Positions 1-5,989 of a stretch of DNA of 12,201 bases are shown in pieces; position 1 is the first letter of the stretch, and each line of letters begins with the position of its first letter. The DNA comes from JAVEVH01 sp034005145 (GTDB taxonomy: Bacteria; Patescibacteriota; Dojkabacteria; SC72). The notes under the pieces are model-generated. The model ran no database searches and was not told the DNA's origin. It saw only the letters and a program-made list of their open reading frames with translations. A program made the translations under genes and the position numbers. The stretch lies in contig JAVEVH010000019.1 in assembly GCA_034005145.1 (NCBI GenBank), forward strand, positions 1 to 12,201. Reading direction: 5' to 3'.

Positions 1-45
1 TATACCAGAAATAACTCCTCCTGAGACAAATATATATTTAGACAT
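1..45 (-). CDS. pyrG: CTP synthase, N-terminal fragment (runs off the left edge)
   Basis: Reading the minus strand from an ATG at 45-43 gives MSKYIFVSGGVISGI, which runs off the window. This matches the start of CTP synthase (typically KYIFVTGGVVSxxGKG), whose first strand and P-loop-like turn begin the amidoligase domain. The enzyme makes CTP from UTP, ATP and glutamine in the cytoplasm. Only 15 residues are visible, so the call rests on this very conserved N-terminus, and the Gly-Lys that should follow lies outside the window. A consensus -35 box lies upstream (95-100), so the gene probably has its own promoter although guaD precedes it on the same strand with a 61-base gap. No Shine-Dalgarno sequence is seen before the ATG. 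Confidence 0.85.
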   Translation of the reverse strand, partial: MSKYIFVSGGVISGI

Positions 46-71
46 GTATATGTGATATTAGGTTATTGAAT

Positions 72-100
72 ACTGTATATTCTCAAAAAAGAAATGTCAA
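72..100 (-). promoter_or_regulatory. Putative pyrG promoter
   Basis: On the minus strand a perfect -35 hexamer TTGACA (100-95) is followed, after a 17-base spacer, by TACAGT (77-72), a 4/6 match to the -10 consensus. A second possible -10 is TATACA (79-74) with a 15-base spacer. Transcription would start near 65, leaving about 20 bases of leader before the pyrG ATG at 45. The promoter lies just downstream of the guaD stop codon. Inferred from sequence only. Confidence 0.5.
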
Positions 101-106
101 ATAGTA

Positions 107-547
107 CTAATATATCCTTTTCTTACTTAAACTATTCCATTCCTCTACTAATTTAACAGTCTCTTCACTATCTATTCTCTTAATTTCTAATCCCTTGTTA
201 TTACCTTTCTCATCATCAAAACCCATATTAAGAGCATCTTTGTATGTATTACCGTAGTAAACTTTCTTAATCTTAGCCCAATTAATAGCGGCTTCACACA
301 TCTTACAAGGCTGTCCTGTTGTATATATTTCACAGTTAGAAAGATTAAAGCTTTTAAATTTCTTACTAGCCTCCCTTAATATATTCATTTCAGCATGACA
401 TGTAGGATCTTTCTGCTTTAAAACTGTATTATGAGACTTAGCAATTACCTTACCATCATATACAAGTACTGCTCCAAATGGTCCACCATGTCCTTTTTTC
501 ATACCTTTTTTTGCTTCTTTAATTGCTATTTCCATAAATTGGTTCAT
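107..547 (-). CDS. guaD: Guanine deaminase-like protein (cytidine/deoxycytidylate deaminase fold)
   Basis: This is a 146-residue zinc deaminase of the CDA fold. The zinc site is visible as CHAEM (His51 ligand, Glu53 proton shuttle) and PCKMC (Cys81, Cys84). The N-terminal GGPFGAVLV (21-29), SHN at 38-40, the GFDDE stretch (109-113) and a C-terminal EEWNSLSKKRIY fit the Bacillus-type guanine deaminase (about 155 residues, with GFDD and a C-terminal aromatic tail closing the active site) better than TadA or cytidine deaminase. The expected reaction is guanine to xanthine plus ammonia. The usual Glu of the CEPCPMC motif is Gln79 here (TGQPCKMC), and the preceding Cys is Gly. The ATG at 547 lies 17 bases after the stop of the H-cluster gene, so the two are probably co-transcribed; there is no clear ribosome binding site. 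A related base or nucleoside deaminase remains possible. Confidence 0.8.
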   Translation of the reverse strand: MNQFMEIAIKEAKKGMKKGHGGPFGAVLVYDGKVIAKSHNTVLKQKDPTCHAEMNILREASKKFKSFNLSNCEIYTTGQPCKMCEAAINWAKIKKVYYGNTYKDALNMGFDDEKGNNKGLEIKRIDSEETVKLVEEWNSLSKKRIY

Positions 548-564
548 ATTTGTTGTAAGTGAAT

Positions 565-1404
565 TTAAATCTTTCTACCAAACTCTATACCCTCTGCATC
601 TATTTTACGACCTGTTCTTCCTAAATCTTTTTCATATCTAGTAGCATAATCTTTATACTTTTTTACTCTCCTTATTCTTTCCTTCACAGGATATTTATAA
701 TCTATACCAGGACCATTTATACATCCTCCTTCACAGGTAAGTATATCTAGGAATTTATAATGTTTGTAATATCCATCCTTAAATTCATCTAATATCTTTA
801 ATATATTCTCCATTCCTTCTGTTACTAATATATCTTTTTTCTTGAGTATTTTCTCATATGATAAGGTAGAAGAAAGACCTCCTGAGAGAGGATATATTTT
901 AGTATAGTCGTTGTACAACTTATCAAATGTAATACTGTATTTAGAGGCAGTAACTTTTTCCGGTATCTTCTTTTCTAAAAAGAGTTCATCTAACTCCTTA
1001 AATGTAAGTACATCATCTATCATCCCTATCTCTGCTGCTTCCATTTTTTTTGTCATACATGGTCCTACAAATACTACCTTGTATCCTGGGAAATGTTTCT
1101 TAACTATCAATGCCATACTACCCATTGGGGAGTGTACAGGCACTAAATTTTTTATTAAATGAGGATACTTACCTCTTACTACATTAACTAAAGTAGGGCA
1201 AGGAGATGATATCCATGTTCTGTCATCTTGATTTTTAAGTATTTCATAGTAATTAAGATTAGTCATTTTAGCACCAAAGGTAACCTCTACAACTTTCTCA
1301 AATCCTAATGCTCTTAATCTATATACAATATTTGGATAGTCATATACCGAGATAAAGGAAGGAGCTAACATACAGAGATACTTCTGATTATTTTTAAATT
1401 CCAT
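565..1404 (-). CDS. [FeFe]-hydrogenase-like H-cluster domain protein (stand-alone, probably non-catalytic or sensory type)
   Basis: The protein corresponds to the large-subunit C-terminal domain of [FeFe] hydrogenases. I chose the ATG at 1404 (279 residues), one base after the TGA of the upstream gene, because family similarity begins there (LAPSF just inside). A longer frame opens at 1461 but overlaps that gene by 56 bases. In numbering from 1461, the three H-cluster motifs are SSPCPTLVN (L1, Cys88), GPCMTKKME (L2, Cys135) and LTCEGGCINGPG (L3, Cys243 and Cys247). All four cubane-ligating cysteines are therefore kept. The cysteine that relays protons in catalytic enzymes (first Cys of TSCCP) is Pro87, and the L3 Met is Leu. 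There are no N-terminal ferredoxin domains, so electrons would need an external partner. The pattern resembles group C/D sensory hydrogenases more than H2-producing ones. Whether it carries the diiron site is unknown, as no HydE/F/G maturase is in the window. Confidence 0.75.
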   Translation of the reverse strand: MEFKNNQKYLCMLAPSFISVYDYPNIVYRLRALGFEKVVEVTFGAKMTNLNYYEILKNQDDRTWISSPCPTLVNVVRGKYPHLIKNLVPVHSPMGSMALIVKKHFPGYKVVFVGPCMTKKMEAAEIGMIDDVLTFKELDELFLEKKIPEKVTASKYSITFDKLYNDYTKIYPLSGGLSSTLSYEKILKKKDILVTEGMENILKILDEFKDGYYKHYKFLDILTCEGGCINGPGIDYKYPVKERIRRVKKYKDYATRYEKDLGRTGRKIDAEGIEFGRKI

Positions 1405-1405
1405 T

Positions 1406-2002
1406 TCAATATTTTTTAAATTTAAGAGCAATATTCTTACCTGGATATTCTTTAAAAACATCTCTTGGTGAGTACTCTAATTCATGCCTTTTTTCCAAGT
1501 TTATGCCCGAATTATTAAGAGAAAATCCATTAAATGAATTTGTAAGACCTCCAGACATAATAAAATGAGAATTCTTTTGCAATGATTTTGTAACTTTATC
1601 AAATACTTCATCATCTATTGATGATAAATCTGAAATTCTTAACATTAGAATTAGATTATACTCTTTTTCATATTTATACTCGTCAAAATTTGCTTTAAAG
1701 AAATTCATTTTGAAGTATTCACTATTTCTTAAATTTACAATTAAATCCAAGTATGTCTGATCTATGTCCTCTCTATCTACACAATCTACAACAATATTTC
1801 TTTTATTTTCTTCTGCCCACTGAGAAAGAAGATGTGCTTCAGGAAAATATGGACCTGTACCTAAAACTAGAATATTTGGTTCTGAGGTATTTGCTAAGCT
1901 ATCAAAGGAGTAATTAACACTATCCAGTATTCTACTTATCTCATACTGTGAATCTATTTTATCTTTCTCAAACCCATTTTTAAATTCATTTGCTTCTAAC
2001 AT
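1406..2002 (-). CDS. Putative Rossmann-fold SAM-dependent methyltransferase-like protein
   Basis: This soluble protein of 198 residues has no membrane segments. A class I methyltransferase pattern is suggested by a glycine-containing turn after a strand (NILVLGTGPYFPEAH, 43-57), a second strand ending in acidic residues (NIVVDCVDRED, 69-79), a third with Asp (FFKANFDEY, 101-109), a hydrophobic strand at motif IV (YNLILML, 115-121), and a late strand SHFIMSGG (145-152). Motif I is imperfect (GTGP rather than GxGxG) and the catalytic function is not evident, so no substrate can be named. It is the first gene of a minus-strand run, ending TGA one base before the ATG of the H-cluster gene, which implies translational coupling. 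A promoter with -10 eight bases before the ATG makes a leaderless transcript likely. Fold assignment is tentative. Confidence 0.45.
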   Translation of the reverse strand: MLEANEFKNGFEKDKIDSQYEISRILDSVNYSFDSLANTSEPNILVLGTGPYFPEAHLLSQWAEENKRNIVVDCVDREDIDQTYLDLIVNLRNSEYFKMNFFKANFDEYKYEKEYNLILMLRISDLSSIDDEVFDKVTKSLQKNSHFIMSGGLTNSFNGFSLNNSGINLEKRHELEYSPRDVFKEYPGKNIALKFKKY

Positions 2003-2010
2003 ATTTATAG

Positions 2011-2039
2011 ATGATATGATGTATATGAGTTAATTTCAA
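2011..2039 (-). promoter_or_regulatory. Promoter of the methyltransferase-like/H-cluster/guaD run
   Basis: On the minus strand, TTGAAA (2039-2034, 5/6 match) is followed after 17 bases by TATCAT (2016-2011, 5/6 match). Transcription would start at about 2004-2002, on or within two bases of the ATG at 2002, so the mRNA would be leaderless or nearly so. The -35 box lies inside the divergent promoter for the plus-strand gene at 2064, so the two promoters overlap and may compete. Confidence 0.55.
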
Positions 2040-2047
2040 TTCTAATT

Positions 2048-2053
2048 TATAAT
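2048..2053 (+). promoter_or_regulatory. -10 box of the plus-strand membrane protein gene
   Basis: A perfect TATAAT lies 10 bases before the ATG at 2064, predicting transcription from about 2060 and a leader of only a few bases. Seventeen bases upstream is ATGAGT (2025-2030), a 3/6 match to the -35 consensus. No Shine-Dalgarno sequence lies between the box and the ATG. Confidence 0.5.
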
Positions 2054-2063
2054 ATACTTAAAT

Positions 2064-2582
2064 ATGATACTTGAGAAAATATATAAAGAAAAAATATTAG
2101 GGATAAACTTAGATTGGGAGAAGCTTACTCTTTACTCAATGTATTCACTATCTATATTAGTACCATTGATAATAGGGAAGCCTCAGTTACTTGTTGGGAG
2201 TATTGTAAATTTCTTAATAGTATATTCAACATTAAGATATGGTATTAAGAAAACAGTACCCATATTAATACTTCCATCTTTAACAGCAGTAGGTACAGGT
2301 TTACTCTTTGAAGGAGCAACATACTTTCTAATGTATTTAACCCCCTTTATAATTATTTCTAATGCTCTTCTTTCTTACTTTGTATCAAAGAAAACTCATA
2401 TATATTTGATACTAGGAGTACTTTCAAAGGGAATATTTTTAGTATTAGCATATAAAGTATTAATGGAATATATTGGCTTACCAACTGTATTTCTTAGCTC
2501 TAGCTATCTACAATTTGTTACAGCATTAATAGGGGTACTTACAGCTTCCACCTTATACAACCTCTCTAAAAAGAGCATATAA
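2064..2582 (+). CDS. Six-helix membrane protein, ECF transporter S component-like
   Basis: This 172-residue protein is almost wholly hydrophobic, with about six membrane helices at residues 22-38, 41-58, 64-84, 88-108, 111-132 and 147-166. Size and helix count fit the substrate-binding S component of energy-coupling factor vitamin transporters, and the stretch KPQLLVGSIVNFLIV (39-53) recalls the P-x-x-x-G-x-x-V-N pattern seen in such proteins. No substrate can be assigned and no EcfA/EcfT genes are in the window, so a shared ECF module elsewhere would be required. Twenty bases separate it from the YugP-like gene downstream, which is probably in the same transcript. It is divergent from the H-cluster operon and could share regulation with it through the overlapping promoters. 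Confidence is high for a membrane protein and low for the ECF identity. Confidence 0.6.
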   Translation: MILEKIYKEKILGINLDWEKLTLYSMYSLSILVPLIIGKPQLLVGSIVNFLIVYSTLRYGIKKTVPILILPSLTAVGTGLLFEGATYFLMYLTPFIIISNALLSYFVSKKTHIYLILGVLSKGIFLVLAYKVLMEYIGLPTVFLSSSYLQFVTALIGVLTASTLYNLSKKSI

Positions 2583-2602
2583 GTTCTTAATATATACTAA
2601 CT

Positions 2603-3280
2603 ATGTACTATGACCCACTATACATAATCTTAGTTGCACTACCTGCTTTAATATTAGCAGTAGGAACTCAGCTTTGGATTAAGATATCATATGCAAGAAA
2701 TTCTAAGGTCTTACCAGGTACAGGTATAACAGGAGTACAAGCAGGAGAGATAATTAAACAGGGAGAAGGATACCCTGTTGATATTGAAATAAAGGGAGGA
2801 GCTCTCTCTGACCATTTTGACCCTACTAGAGACATTGTAAGCCTCTCTAGTGCATCTCAAAACTCATCTGTAGCAGATATAGCTGTAACAGCTCATGAGT
2901 TTGGACATGTAGATCAGAAATTTAGTGATTCACCCCTTTTTAAATTAAGAAATGGATTAGTACCAATTGTTAATATAGGGAGTAGATTAGGATATATATT
3001 AATAATTGTAGGAATACTATTTAGCATTATTCAACTCTCTGAAATTGGATTAATGCTATTTGCTTCTACTACGGTATTTGCATTAATCACTGTACCCATT
3101 GAAATAGATGCTACTAAAAGAGGTTTAGCCTTTATTAAAAAGTATAACCTAATCCAAGAAAGTAACCTCTCTGGAGCTAAATCTGTACTTAATGCTGCAG
3201 CTACAACATATGTAGCATCACTACTTACCTCCTTACTCAATCTCCTATACTGGATTATGAGAGTAAGAGGAAGGGATTAA
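2603..3280 (+). CDS. YugP-like membrane zinc metallopeptidase
   Basis: This 225-residue protein belongs to the YugP/Zn_peptidase_2 family. It has an N-terminal helix (residues 5-25), then ALSDHFDPTRDIVSLS (67-82, typical of the family), then the zinc motif HEFGH (98-102, HExxH). Two further helices (about 128-145 and 148-166) follow, then PIEIDATKRG (165-174), where Glu167 is the likely third zinc ligand, and a C-terminal hydrophobic segment (202-218). The length matches the family (about 225-230). The active site should sit at the membrane surface. YugP's substrate is not established, so its role in membrane or envelope protein turnover is inference. The start MYYDPLYIIL matches the family N-terminus and supports the ATG at 2603. 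TATACT (2593-2598) lies just upstream, but it is too close to the start to be called with confidence as a separate promoter. Confidence 0.88.
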   Translation: MYYDPLYIILVALPALILAVGTQLWIKISYARNSKVLPGTGITGVQAGEIIKQGEGYPVDIEIKGGALSDHFDPTRDIVSLSSASQNSSVADIAVTAHEFGHVDQKFSDSPLFKLRNGLVPIVNIGSRLGYILIIVGILFSIIQLSEIGLMLFASTTVFALITVPIEIDATKRGLAFIKKYNLIQESNLSGAKSVLNAAATTYVASLLTSLLNLLYWIMRVRGRD

Positions 3281-3304
3281 CATTTCTAAATGGATATGTA
3301 TAAT
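3277..3304 (+). promoter_or_regulatory. Promoter driving the ribozyme-glmS transcript
   Basis: TTAACA (3277-3282, 5/6 match) and a perfect TATAAT (3299-3304) are separated by 16 bases. The -10 is immediately preceded by TG. Transcription would begin near 3311, some 17 bases before the ribozyme cleavage site, giving a short 5' cleavage product. The -35 overlaps the TAA stop of the upstream peptidase gene (3278-3280). An AGGAGG run at 3308-3313 sits at the predicted 5' end, but no start codon follows at a suitable distance. Confidence 0.6.
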
Positions 3305-3328
3305 AGAGGAGGGAATTAATATATTTTA

Positions 3329-3446
3329 GCGGCTGGGTCTAATAGACTACGAGGCGAAGGTCATCGATTAATCAGCGGATGCCTTCAGGTTTATGTACAA
3401 ACCTAAATGAGATAACAAATACACAAAATATCTCTAAGTACATTTC
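3329..3446 (+). ncRNA. glmS ribozyme (GlcN6P-activated self-cleaving riboswitch)
   Basis: The region directly before glmS carries the glmS ribozyme core. The cleavage-site context is TTTTA/GCGG, with the cut between 3328 and 3329. A short P1 follows (GTCT 3337-3340 with AGAC 3344-3347), then the invariant-looking ACGAGG (3349-3354). P2 is GAAGG (3356-3360) with CCTTC (3382-3386), and between its arms lie ATCGA (3363-3367) and GCGGATGCC (3375-3383). A pseudoknot pairing GCTG (3332-3335) with CAGC (3373-3376) replaces the GCC/GGC pairing I recall from Bacillus, a covarying change. P3 is a perfect hairpin, AGGTTT (3387-3392) with AAACCT (3399-3404), and P4 pairs GAGATA (3409-3414) with TATCTC (3429-3434). 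Compared with Bacillus ribozymes P1 is very short, and the 5' strand has about one extra base before P1. In known cases glucosamine-6-phosphate acts as cofactor for cleavage, and the cut mRNA is then degraded. Helix boundaries were read by eye and the 3' end is approximate. Confidence 0.92.
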
Positions 3447-3481
3447 CCATATATAGAACTTAATATGTTACCACTACTAAT

Positions 3482-5257
3482 ATGTGCGGAATTTTTGGCT
3501 ATACAGGAGACAGTGATGCCTCCACTATAATTCATCAAGGTTTAAAAAGATTAGAGTACAGAGGGTATGATTCTTGGGGTATTAGTATGATAAAGGGGGA
3601 AAAGATTACATGTATAAAGAGTGTAGGGCATATTCCTGAGAAGATATTGTTAAAAGAAACTGATGGTAGTATTGGGATAGGACATACTAGATGGGCTACA
3701 CATGGTGGTGTAACTGTTACCAATGCTCATCCTCATTACTCTACAGATATGTCATTTGTGATTGCACAAAACGGTATTGTAGAGAATTACTCTAAATTAA
3801 GAACATTACTTGAATCAAAAGGATATATATTCAAAACAGAGGTAGATACAGAGGTAATAGTTAGATTAGTAGAGTATGAATTAAGTAAAGAAAAAGATCT
3901 AAAGAACTCATTAATTAAAGCTTTTAAGAAGTTAGAGGGTAGGAATACTGTAATACTACTAGACAGTAACCAAAATCAAATCCTCGCTATTAGGAATGGT
4001 AGTCCCTTAGTTATGGGAATTAATGGAGAAAAGATATATCTAGCATCTGATCCTCTTGCCTTTAATCAATTTACTAAAGATATTGTAGATATTAATAACG
4101 GTGAGTTAGTAGAGATTAAAGATAGTAAATGGAGTATATATGATATTAAGAATGAGAAAAGAATAGAGAGGAAGGTAAAGAGTGAGAAATTTTTAAATAG
4201 TGATGTAGACAAGGGTAAGTACGACCACTTTATGATTAAAGAGATAGTAGAACAACAACACACCATTCTTACAGCTACACAGTATACAATGGAGCAGTTA
4301 AAACCATTGATAGAGAGAATTAAAAAATCATCAACAGTGTATACCATTGGTGCAGGTACTGCAGGGTACTCTGCAGATCAAATAGCGTATTACTTAAGAA
4401 AGATATCTAATATAAAGGCTATCTCTATCAAAGCATATGAGATAGAGTCATATATTGATATATTAAGCAAAAATGATACTGTAATCGCTGTATCACAAAG
4501 TGGAGAGACAGCGGATACACTCGAGGCTTTAGAAATATTTAAAAGTAAGAGAGTATATATAGCTAGTATAATAAATATGCCTGGTTCTACACTCTCTAGA
4601 GTCTCTGATTCCTTCTTTATGTCTAATGCTGGTAGTGAGATATGTGTAGCTTCTACTAAGGTATTTACATCTCAAATATCTTTTGGATATTTGCTTTCAA
4701 AAGCATTAATAGGGGAGTATACAGATGCTAAAAAGGAACTCTCATTTATATCTTCTAAATTAGAAATGTTTTTTAGTAAAAATAATTTAAAAAATATTGA
4801 AGATATCTCAAAGCTATTAAAAAAGAAATCCCATTTCTTTATCTTAGGAAAAGGACAAAACTTTCATATAGCGCAAGAAGGTGCTTTAAAGATTAAAGAA
4901 ATATCATACAAACATTTCGAGGGATTTGCTGCTGGAGAATTAAAGCATGGTGTAATAGCGTTAATAGAGAAGGGGACTCCAGTAATATCAATAATTTCAG
5001 ATGATACAAATTGGAAAGATTTAATATCTGCAACCTATGAAGTTAAAGCTAGAGGAGCATTTACAATTGGAATAGGGGATAAGAGATTTAAAAAGGAAGA
5101 GTGCTTTGATAAGTATATTACGGTAGCAGATAGTAAGGAGTTAAAATCTATTAGTAATGTAATACCTTTTCAATTAATATCCTACTATCTTGCAAAAGAA
5201 TTAGGGAATAGTATAGATAAGCCTAGGAACTTAGCTAAGTCTGTTACAGTAAAGTAG
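3482..5257 (+). CDS. glmS: Glutamine-fructose-6-phosphate aminotransferase (isomerizing)
   Basis: This 591-residue cytoplasmic enzyme converts fructose-6-phosphate and glutamine into glucosamine-6-phosphate, the first step towards UDP-GlcNAc. The start is fixed by MCGIFGY, since Cys2 is the N-terminal nucleophile of the glutaminase domain. Glutaminase motifs include GHTRWATHG (67-75), NGI (98-100) and Asp122. Two sugar-isomerase (SIS) domains follow, at about 275-410 (SQSGETADT 338-346, VASTKVFTSQ 389-398) and about 440-580. In the second, EGALKIKEISY (466-476) carries Glu473, LKHG carries His489 (ring opening), and the C-terminal LAKSVTV carries Lys586 (Schiff base). The last residue is Lys where E. 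coli has Glu. Length is slightly below the usual 600-610. A glmS ribozyme precedes the gene, and no Shine-Dalgarno sequence is seen between ribozyme and ATG. The stop codon touches the stop of the convergent gene with no gap and no visible terminator. Confidence 0.98.
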   Translation: MCGIFGYTGDSDASTIIHQGLKRLEYRGYDSWGISMIKGEKITCIKSVGHIPEKILLKETDGSIGIGHTRWATHGGVTVTNAHPHYSTDMSFVIAQNGIVENYSKLRTLLESKGYIFKTEVDTEVIVRLVEYELSKEKDLKNSLIKAFKKLEGRNTVILLDSNQNQILAIRNGSPLVMGINGEKIYLASDPLAFNQFTKDIVDINNGELVEIKDSKWSIYDIKNEKRIERKVKSEKFLNSDVDKGKYDHFMIKEIVEQQHTILTATQYTMEQLKPLIERIKKSSTVYTIGAGTAGYSADQIAYYLRKISNIKAISIKAYEIESYIDILSKNDTVIAVSQSGETADTLEALEIFKSKRVYIASIINMPGSTLSRVSDSFFMSNAGSEICVASTKVFTSQISFGYLLSKALIGEYTDAKKELSFISSKLEMFFSKNNLKNIEDISKLLKKKSHFFILGKGQNFHIAQEGALKIKEISYKHFEGFAAGELKHGVIALIEKGTPVISIISDDTNWKDLISATYEVKARGAFTIGIGDKRFKKEECFDKYITVADSKELKSISNVIPFQLISYYLAKELGNSIDKPRNLAKSVTVK

Positions 5258-5971
5258 TTAAATATCTTTTACTAAGGAGTATCTGTATGCCTTCTTACTA
5301 AAGTCTGCTCTATACAATCCCATCTTTAGAATATTTTCTACATAGAAGGGGGTAACCTCACTATCTACTAACTTCTCTACATCATCTGGTGTCTTACTTG
5401 TTCTAATTAGTAACCAAAGTTTATCTGTTACTAACCCTGTCATAATAGCTTTAGAGGATATTAATGACTTAATATCTTGAGCAGAGAAGAAATTGTAATA
5501 TGGCTTTACATCATCTTTTGTATGTTTAGGATGTGTATGTATATTAAAAAGATATTGTACTTCTAAACTCTTAGGAACATTCTTAAAATATACATCCTTT
5601 CTTTTTTCTAACTTCTCATCTATATATAACTCTTTCCTAGCATATCCCTTCTTAGTAGGATGATGAGAATACTTTACTTGAATTGAGCCTCCACTTTTTA
5701 CCATTCTATCAGTACCTGTTTTAACCTCAGTAAAGAGTATTTCTCCATCTGCCCAAAATATTGAAAACGCTCTCTCTAATCCATCCTTATCTGTTCTCCT
5801 ATATATCTTTATTAAATCTTTCCAGAAATCATATGGAAATGATACTGCTTGTGGGAGATTATCTTGGTATGGATATATATTAGACTTTCTTAAATCTACA
5901 ATCTTTTTCCTTAACTGCTCAAAAGAGGTAGTAGATATCCTAGAACCAAATATTAAATCTAATATACTCAT
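5258..5971 (-). CDS. JAMM/MPN (JAB)-like putative metallopeptidase
   Basis: This 237-residue soluble protein has a JAMM-type zinc motif: HTHP (His145, His147) followed by FFSAQD (Ser163, Asp166), that is HxH...SxxD. The stretch between second His and Ser is 15 residues, longer than the 7-10 of classical JAMM proteins. The usual upstream Glu could be Glu77 or Glu82 in GEILFTEVKTG. The segment after the motif (IMTGLVTDKLWLLIRT, 176-191) fits the strands that follow in this fold. The first 60 residues are not recognised. JAMM enzymes cut isopeptide or other peptide bonds, but no ubiquitin-like partner is visible here, so the function is open. A TATAAT lies 8 bases before the ATG, after the DUF2207 stop, so the gene may be transcribed separately as well as from lemA. 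It converges head-on with glmS without any spacer. Confidence 0.6.
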   Translation of the reverse strand: MSILDLIFGSRISTTSFEQLRKKIVDLRKSNIYPYQDNLPQAVSFPYDFWKDLIKIYRRTDKDGLERAFSIFWADGEILFTEVKTGTDRMVKSGGSIQVKYSHHPTKKGYARKELYIDEKLEKRKDVYFKNVPKSLEVQYLFNIHTHPKHTKDDVKPYYNFFSAQDIKSLISSKAIMTGLVTDKLWLLIRTSKTPDDVEKLVDSEVTPFYVENILKMGLYRADFSKKAYRYSLVKDI

Positions 5972-5979
5972 ATTTCAGT

Positions 5980-5985
5980 ATTATA
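5980..5985 (-). promoter_or_regulatory. -10 box before the JAMM-like gene
   Basis: A perfect TATAAT on the minus strand (5985-5980) ends 8 bases before the ATG at 5971, within the 18-base gap after the DUF2207 stop codon. Transcription would begin one or two bases before the ATG. No good -35 exists, because that position falls in the GC-rich glycine codons of the preceding gene, so this could be chance in AT-rich DNA. Confidence 0.35.
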
Positions 5986-5989
5986 TATA

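Noticed and set aside
1406..1408. TGA as a recoded sense codon (Gracilibacteria/SR1 or Mycoplasma code)
   Set aside because: None of the long genes contains an in-frame TGA, Trp and Gly are encoded by TGG and GGN, and TGA here ends a gene directly before the next ATG.
1405..1461. Upstream extension of the H-cluster gene to a start at 1461
   Set aside because: It overlaps the preceding gene by 56 bases, its residues do not resemble the family, and an ATG one base after the preceding stop (1404) begins right where similarity starts.
3306..3315. GAGGAGGG as a ribosome binding site of a small ORF before the ribozyme
   Set aside because: No ATG, GTG or TTG follows at a workable distance, and the stretch lies at the predicted transcript start.
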